From assembly GCA_023853785.1 (NCBI GenBank), contig JAJIRX010000931.1, positions 22,146 through 86,145 of the forward strand: 64,000 nucleotides of DNA, given 5' to 3'. The DNA comes from Psilocybe azurescens. Lineage: Eukaryota > Basidiomycota > Agaricomycetes > Agaricales > Agrocybaceae. The translations under genes were made by a program, and so were the position numbers. Of this stretch, positions 58,374 to 64,000 are shown in pieces. Under the pieces are notes generated by a model that was not told the origin of the DNA, did not search any database, and saw nothing but the letters and a program-made list of their open reading frames with translations. Each line of letters opens with the position of its first letter. Position 1 is the stretch's first letter.

Positions 58374-58656
58374 TAAAGCAGATGGAGGAGAAGAAGATGA
58401 AGAAGCGGAATATGTGATAACGATTAAAATGAGCGCAGGCGTAGAAGATTGTTCAACTTCGGCGCCGCGAGAAGTAAAACCAGTTACGAACACGAACAAT
58501 CACATCATGTGACCTGAGCGACATGACTTGTGCCGAGACTCATGTCAATCAAATCATGCGACTGCACCGCCACCTATTTTGTAAACTCGTTGTCTTGGTC
58601 TAAATCATAATCTCAAAACACACGTCTTTTCAGTAGCAATCGTTGTAGATCATTTT

Positions 58657-58908
58657 TAGCCAAGGCGGCTGCCGGATGAAGTAAGTATATGTTAGTTTGG
58701 TGAAGCGGGGACCGAAGGATTATCGATCACTCATGCTTTATGTGACGTCAGTTTAAAAGGCCGTGCCAAGGATCAATTAATTAGCCAAGGCGGCCTCCGG
58801 ATGAAGTTAGTATATATCAGTTTGGTGAAGCGGGGACCGAAGGATTATCGATCACTCATGCCTTATGTGACGTCAGTTCAAAAAGCCGTGCCAAGGATCA
58901 TTTATTTT
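58657..58908 (+). promoter_or_regulatory. 125-bp tandem duplication with TGACGTCA sites upstream of KDZ
   Basis: Two head-to-tail copies start TAGCCAAGGCGG at 58657 and 58782. Each carries the perfect palindrome TGACGTCA (CRE/ATF-type binding site) at about 58743 and 58868. The second copy ends about 70 bp before the transposase ATG at 58978. The minus-strand gene starts at 58373 on the other side, so the region may be a bidirectional promoter. Confidence 0.6.
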
Positions 58909-58977
58909 GGAAAATTGCACATAGATCAGGATATCGTTGTTGTACACTGCAATCATCTTTCTCTTTACTCAGCAACA

Positions 58978-61900
58978 ATGGGAATACGTCGTGCCCGAAT
59001 TATACATCCTGATGACAAGCAAAATAGCGACCCAGAAGAAGAGACATGGCTTCGTCTTGGTAAAAGAAGAAAGAAGTTGGGAAAGAGCAGAGTGCAAAAG
59101 GAACGAAGACGTGGGCCTTTGCCCGAATTTGCTCTGCCCGAAGAAATTGCAATCGAAGACTCACCATTCAGCCACGAGGGACTTACTGACGAGCAGTTGA
59201 TGAGCAATCTCAAGCTCTGCCTGATGTACGCTCCGGCGGAATATCTCAAAACGACTATCTTCGCGAGTGGTTACCTCGACGCAAATCTTATCTGCAGACA
59301 TTGTTAGAAATGGAAGCCCCGGCTCACATTGGCGAATGTCAAAGGTGTGGAAGTTCGCCTGGAATATGGCGATGTCGCAATTGTATCGGAGGCCGGATGA
59401 CATGCACTCAGTGCTGTGCAGAGGCCCATAATCTCTTGCCTTATCATCGCGTCGACAAATGGAATGGACATTTCTTTCAAGTTGGAGCCCTATGGGAAAC
59501 AGGACTACAGCTCTATCTTGGACATGGCGGCATCCGGTGTCCGTCAACACAGGATGGGGAACATCATTTGTCCGATCAGTGGCCACCGCTTCTGTCTCTG
59601 AGGAAGATGAATGGGGTGATGCAGAAGAGGAGGCGGGGGCCGAACCACCTGAAGGACAAGAGCCAATGTTTGAAATACCGGTTCCTGGGACACATCCAAA
59701 CTCACTTCCCCTTCCACCACGCTATGATACCTACAATAATCCATTCATGACGATTGTCGATATCAGTGGGATTCACCATCTGCCTGTGGTTCACTGCTCT
59801 TGTCATGGACCAACCGCACTTCAAGATCTCAATTATCTCAAACTCGGCTTATTTCCCGCAAGTTTTAAAACCATCCGAACTGTTTTTACTCTTCAGGTCT
59901 TAACAGACTTCCGTCTATCGAATTTAGAATGCAAAACATCAGGATACCAATATTACCAAAAGCTTCCACGCCTAACATGCCCTGCATTCCCGAAGGTCGT
60001 TATAAATCGGTATCGAGAGCTAAGAAGGGTCAGTCGTCAATTCAGAAATCTCAAACTATGGAAAATCTATGGGCGTGGTCATGATGCTGAATGTCCAGAA
60101 GACAAATCGGCGGCGATGGTCAGTGACGAGAACTCAGCCGTTATACCCGTCACAACCCAGCACGGTGCTGCAATCGCGGATGCCGTCTCTGCATCCATTC
60201 CAGGAGTGTCGAGTGCCGCCCCTACGGCCACCGACCACACCTATAACTGCGCTAAATTTGCACCGGATAACTACGAAGCGTCAGACCTATCAAAGCTTGG
60301 TTTGTTTTGTCCTGCTTGTCCCCAACCCGGCATAAATCTCCCAGGCAATTGGAGAAGATCCAGACAAGGACCTATATATCTGTAGTTTGTTGGGGATGGC
60401 AATTTCAAAGCTTACCACTTGAAACAAAAGAATGATTGGGACGATGTTAACCTTGCTAATGGCGAAGCATATATGGCGGACCCCCTATCAGGAACAGTGC
60501 CGCTAATGCCACAACACAAATGGCATAAATCGCACAGCAACGAGAGACAAATCAAGACAAAGACCTATATAATCCGTAGTTAAGGGCAAATGAATATCAG
60601 CATACAACTAAAAGACAACCACTATCTGAAACAATAACGATTGGATCTACAGCATTTACAACAACAGCATGAGAAGCACACAATGCAACTATCAGGAACA
60701 TCTAGCTGAAGCAAGCAAGAACCACAAATTATACTCATGTGAAACCAAACGACATGAATACAGCTTAACAAATCTCCTTCCCTGGAATCTAGAAACAACA
60801 TGCAATAATCATAACGCAAATAAAGAAAGTGACAAAGCGTTCCCGTAAGCTGTCGAGGCATTGAGCATGGGCTTGTGCGAGGCATGGATGCTTTAGTCTC
60901 GGAAGCGCCGTTGACTTCATGAAGGGCGAAAAGCAGATGTCTATGGATTATGCACTCAGCCAGGCAATCAAGCATAGTCATATGCATGGCATAACTTGTC
61001 TTCTGCATATACGACATTATGTGCCAATACTATGTCAACCTATTCGAGCGATTCAACAAATCAAGCAAGTTGGATCTTCCGGAGGCCGTAATACTTATTG
61101 TGCTATTGGACTGTTTCACGCCCATGGCCACAAGGAAGAATGTCTTTATAGATGGGCGACGACATACATTCCTGGAGTGGGCATAATCGATGGTGAAATT
61201 CTGGAAACACTTTGGGCGACATTGAATGAAATTTCTCGAAGCACAGTAAGTGCCACCGCGCCTCACCGGATTGAGATTTTAGACGATCATATGGGAGATA
61301 ACAACTGGAAAAAGTTATCAACATGGGTGTGTGTGTTCATTTGAAGACCAATTTGTGCACTGATAAAAGGCAGCTGAAACAATTACAAAGAAATATAATC
61401 GCTGCATTACTGCAGCAAGCAAAAAGCCAGGAGTACTTTGATGGCCTCACAGAGTCGGCCCCCGCTTCTGAGATACCTAAGTGGATAGAGCAAATTCAGA
61501 AAGCAGAAAATCAACGACAAGATGATGTAAAAGCCATGGATGTTATGAAAAACAAGATTGCAAAGGTAGGCATTGTCGCGGTCACCACCCTTGTATCAAT
61601 TGACAGCTTTGTAGCTCCAAGTCGGCGAGAGATTGAATTGTCCATTTCATTATCAGAGCTAACTACCGAGGCCGCACGGGTCAAGCAGCATGGATTTCAA
61701 TGGGACTGAAATTGGAGGAAGCTATGTAAGTGGATGATAGCATTGTGTATTACCATTTGATCCTCATTTTGTAAGGTATAATCTGCGAGCACACGTTAGA
61801 AAGCTCTCGCGGTCGCCGACCACTGCCCAGAAGTTGGATACGGTGAATAAGCGGCGCGCCGTGCTACGACAAATTGAAAGTTTCAGCACCTCTGCAAACG

Positions 61901-62862
61901 ATTTTCTTGGAGCTCACATTGTTGATGCTCTCGATGATCCTCAGTACCAAGTGCTTGACGATGACCTATCTGGAGAAGAGGGCCCTGAACGGGAGGTTGA
62001 TACTCCAGGTATCTCAAGATCTGACCCTGAGCGGCAAGTCCTCCCGCTCCCACTCACGCATTTACGGGTGCCGGTTTTGGTAATTTGGAACCAGAAGACA
62101 AACGAAATATTGCAGGTCTCTGTAAAACAGAGCTTGATATTCGCTCGCGGGACAAGCTTCGAAGATATCCTGGACCAGGTCAGAACATCGGTAATCCAAC
62201 TTTCTTATCATTATGCGAAGAATGTTAGGGGCCGCAACAGTGTTTCAAAAATACCAGGGCGTGGGATGGAGTCAAGCTTCTAAACCGGACAATAAGCCAA
62301 CATCGAGCAATGTACAACCACAACAGGTCGGTTATGAGGACGTTGGTATCATTGCAGGACCTAGAAAAGCATGACAAGCAGTACCCCTTCCTTGAACGCA
62401 ATCATTGTAGGGTAAGTGAACGTGTTGTTGATCCAAATGCTCCCGGACAGAGCTCCGACACAATGGCATGGTTTTGGAGCGGCGGCCGACAGCACAAGTA
62501 TGGGGAAGCGACGGCTGGCGCGGATGCCGCTTACCACAATGAATGTACGACAGTCCTTTATACCTTCTTACTGATCCACTTTGATGAAGTTTATAGGGTC
62601 AACTGGCTCAGTGCAAGAGCACAAAAATCGATGGACCGAAGAATTGAATCTGACAAGGCGTGAAATGGGTTGGACAGTTAGATTTTATATGCATATGGCG
62701 GGAAGATGGCAAGTGAGAAGAGATAAAGAAGAAATTCAGTCAGCTGGACACCGTGCCTACGCAGAGGAACAAATTGCAATGTGGACAGAGCTGGCGAGAG
62801 TCTCTGAGGTTAGGTTCAAGAAGGCTAACATCAACTATCACAACATAGATACCGCAGATTGA
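58978..62862 (+). CDS. KDZ-family DNA transposase (frames broken)
   Basis: ATG at 58978 (MGIRRARIIHPDDK). In order: a basic N-terminus; YLREWLPRRKSYLQTLLE; a CxC2-type cysteine cluster CQRCGSSPGIWRC...CTQCC (59335-59425) with HRVDKWNGHFF; DISGIHHLPVVHCSCHG (59760-59805); GLFCPACPQPGINLPGNW (60300-60350); LYICS; CARHGCFSLGSAVDFMKG and MDYALSQAIKHSHM (60875-60990); DIMCQYYVN; GLFHAHGHKEECLYRW (61105-61150); IIDGEILETLWATLNEISRS; LDDHMGDNNWKKL (61280-61318); DPNAPGQSSDTMAWFWS (about 62430); LTRREMGWTVRF (about 62655); stop TGA at 62860. All are hallmarks of Kyakuja-Dileera-Zisupton transposases. About seven one-base frame changes (for example at 59248, 59546, 60386, 61012 and 61095) and short introns interrupt it, and an unexpected stretch of about 350 bp near 60490-60840 is poorly conserved. 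Probably inactive, unless the indels are sequencing errors. Confidence 0.85.
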
Positions 62863-63068
62863 ATGCGTTAAAATAATTTCAATTTCATTTAGTCTTTTGG
62901 GAGACACTGTATTATTACTGATTCCCAGCACTGTCAAGACAAGCACTATATTTGTGTGCAAATGGTATAGTACAAATAAAGGGGCCTAACAATTTATAAA
63001 CTACTACGGCCCCGGCGTAGACAAAATACAAGGTGCTGATATAATAAACCACGGAAAAAAGACGAAAA

Positions 63069-63215
63069 CATGGCAGAGCGGAATGACGACGAATAACATA
63101 GCATGTATAGTGGCCGCTGCCAGGTTGCAATACAAAACAGATGACAAAAAAAAGAAACACGAAACCTAGCAGAGCGGAATGGCGACGAATAATACAGCAT
63201 GGGAGGGCCGCCGGT
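63069..63215. repeat. 96-bp-period direct repeat
   Basis: GCAGAGCGGAATGACGACGA at 63073 recurs, with one substitution, at 63169. Both are preceded by A-rich GAAACACG/GAAAACAT and followed by GGCCGCxGxxxGxTTGCAA-type sequence. It lies downstream of the minus-strand gene at the window edge. Confidence 0.8.
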
Positions 63216-63229
63216 CGCAACAAGAAAAG

Positions 63230-64000
63230 AGCAAGTGGATATTCCTACAATTTATGTTTTTCGAGGGAGATTCATGAGACCCACTTGGTGGCCTTGCGTT
63301 TAGGTCGGATGGGCCCACACGATCTCCAGGAGCCTGAGACTTACTTCCTGCCCTATGTGTTTCATTGCTTTCATCCAGGGATTTGAGGCGCTGTCCGCCC
63401 GGGTAGCACCCTCAATGTGCTGCTGTCGCCGTCGCCGGCTTGTCGATGGTCGCTGCTCGCGCCTGCCTGGTCACCGTGGCTCTCTTTCACGGCCGTTGCC
63501 AGTTTGTAGGCGGTTGCCGTTGTTTGCTCCTTTCGTGGTCGCCTGCACTTGCTCGCTCGTTGTCGCCGACGTTCGCTGGTCCACGGTCCTTTCCTCTCAG
63601 CCCTTCATGGTTGCCGCCACTCGCACTTCCGCTGTTGCCATCATTGGCGCCGCCTGGTCAGCGTGTGTTCGCTGGTCTATCACCACGGCGCCGTCATCGT
63701 CCTGTTCGTCATCTACCCGGCGCTGCCGCCGCGCGGCGTCACCGGTATATGCCACGGGCGTCGTCGTCATCCTGATCGTCATCTCCAATCTCGACATCGC
63801 CACCAACATCCCTTGTTTGTTCGTCTTCAAAATATTCTTCCTCTGACGATGGAGGAGAGAGACATACGAGGCTGCGGGTCGTTCGGGCGGAGGGAAGGCG
63901 TGGTATGTATTCAGGCGTGGCCATAGGTAATGATACAGCTGGTGACGGAGGGGTTGCCTCACGCCGGGTGCTTTGTTGGGCTGGAGACTTGCGGCGATGT
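63230..64000 (-). pseudogene. partial unrecognised gene right of KDZ, related to 56314-58373 at its tail
   Basis: The gene runs off the right edge of the window. The minus strand shows SLVCLSPPSSEEEYFEDEQT followed by an acidic GDDDQDDDDARG (63860-63745), then Ala/Thr- and Arg-rich frames, and near 63300-63240 a tail with PKRKATKW, SPSK and CRN. The gene at 56314-58373 ends with a corresponding KRKAT, SPSKK, CRN order and similar downstream DNA (GGCCCCGGCGTAG near 63008; GGCCCCCGGCGTAG near 56320). I infer two copies of one accessory gene on either side of the transposase. Product unknown; frame breaks or introns not resolved. Confidence 0.35.

Overview
The window looks like part of an Agaricomycete (mushroom-forming basidiomycete) genome. 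Three things point there: a KDZ-type DNA transposase with its cysteine-rich CxC2 region, NACHT P-loop NTPases of the basidiomycete type, and short GT/AG introns of about 46-55 nt. No ribosomal RNA, functional tRNA or CRISPR array is visible. Almost every recognisable gene carries frame breaks, so most of the DNA is decayed repeats, duplicated pseudogenes and transposons. I cannot name the species.

Layout. (1) 1-2.4 kb: two unrecognised, divergently oriented genes with plausible exons. (2) 2.8-6.1 kb: a transposon block that reappears, mostly inverted, at 41.1-46.0 kb. (3) 6.1-35.8 kb: a tandem segmental duplication. Each unit has a NACHT gene on the + strand, facing on the - strand pieces of a cytosolic arginyl-tRNA synthetase (ArgRS), an auxin-efflux-carrier-like (AEC) membrane protein, and a second ArgRS piece. 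Copy 0 keeps only the NACHT 3' end and is broken by a Tc1/mariner element and a long palindromic CACTA-like MITE. Copies 1 and 2 have full-length but frameshifted NACHT genes. The third downstream block is cut off at 35.78 kb and holds a solo LTR. (4) 35.8-41.1 kb: gene-poor DNA, a cluster of GCGATCGC-like palindromes, a Ty3/gypsy remnant with its 3' LTR, AT-rich tandem repeats and small hairpins. (5) 41.2-50.1 kb: three long non-autonomous elements sharing termini and 8-bp target duplications; the last one splits a coding gene. (6) 51-52 kb: a minisatellite with higher-order structure. (7) 52.2-64 kb: a KDZ transposase locus flanked by two or three unrecognised - strand genes, one with a Zn-cluster-like cysteine array.

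The main novelty candidate is a family of five elements of about 2 kb (2.8-4.1, 26.75-29.1, 41.2-43.2, 43.95-46.0 and 47.86-50.07 kb). They have ends of the type GAGGTCTTTAC and GTGTACTTTAC, 8-bp target duplications, arrays of a 10-bp TCCAGTGGAC-like unit, a conserved core, a long minisatellite and, in two cases, tRNA-like modules. Comparing copies shows progressive loss of CpG, as expected from cytosine methylation followed by deamination. Many frame breaks in this window are repaired by one extra base, often in an A/T run, so base-calling error must be excluded before these genes are called dead.
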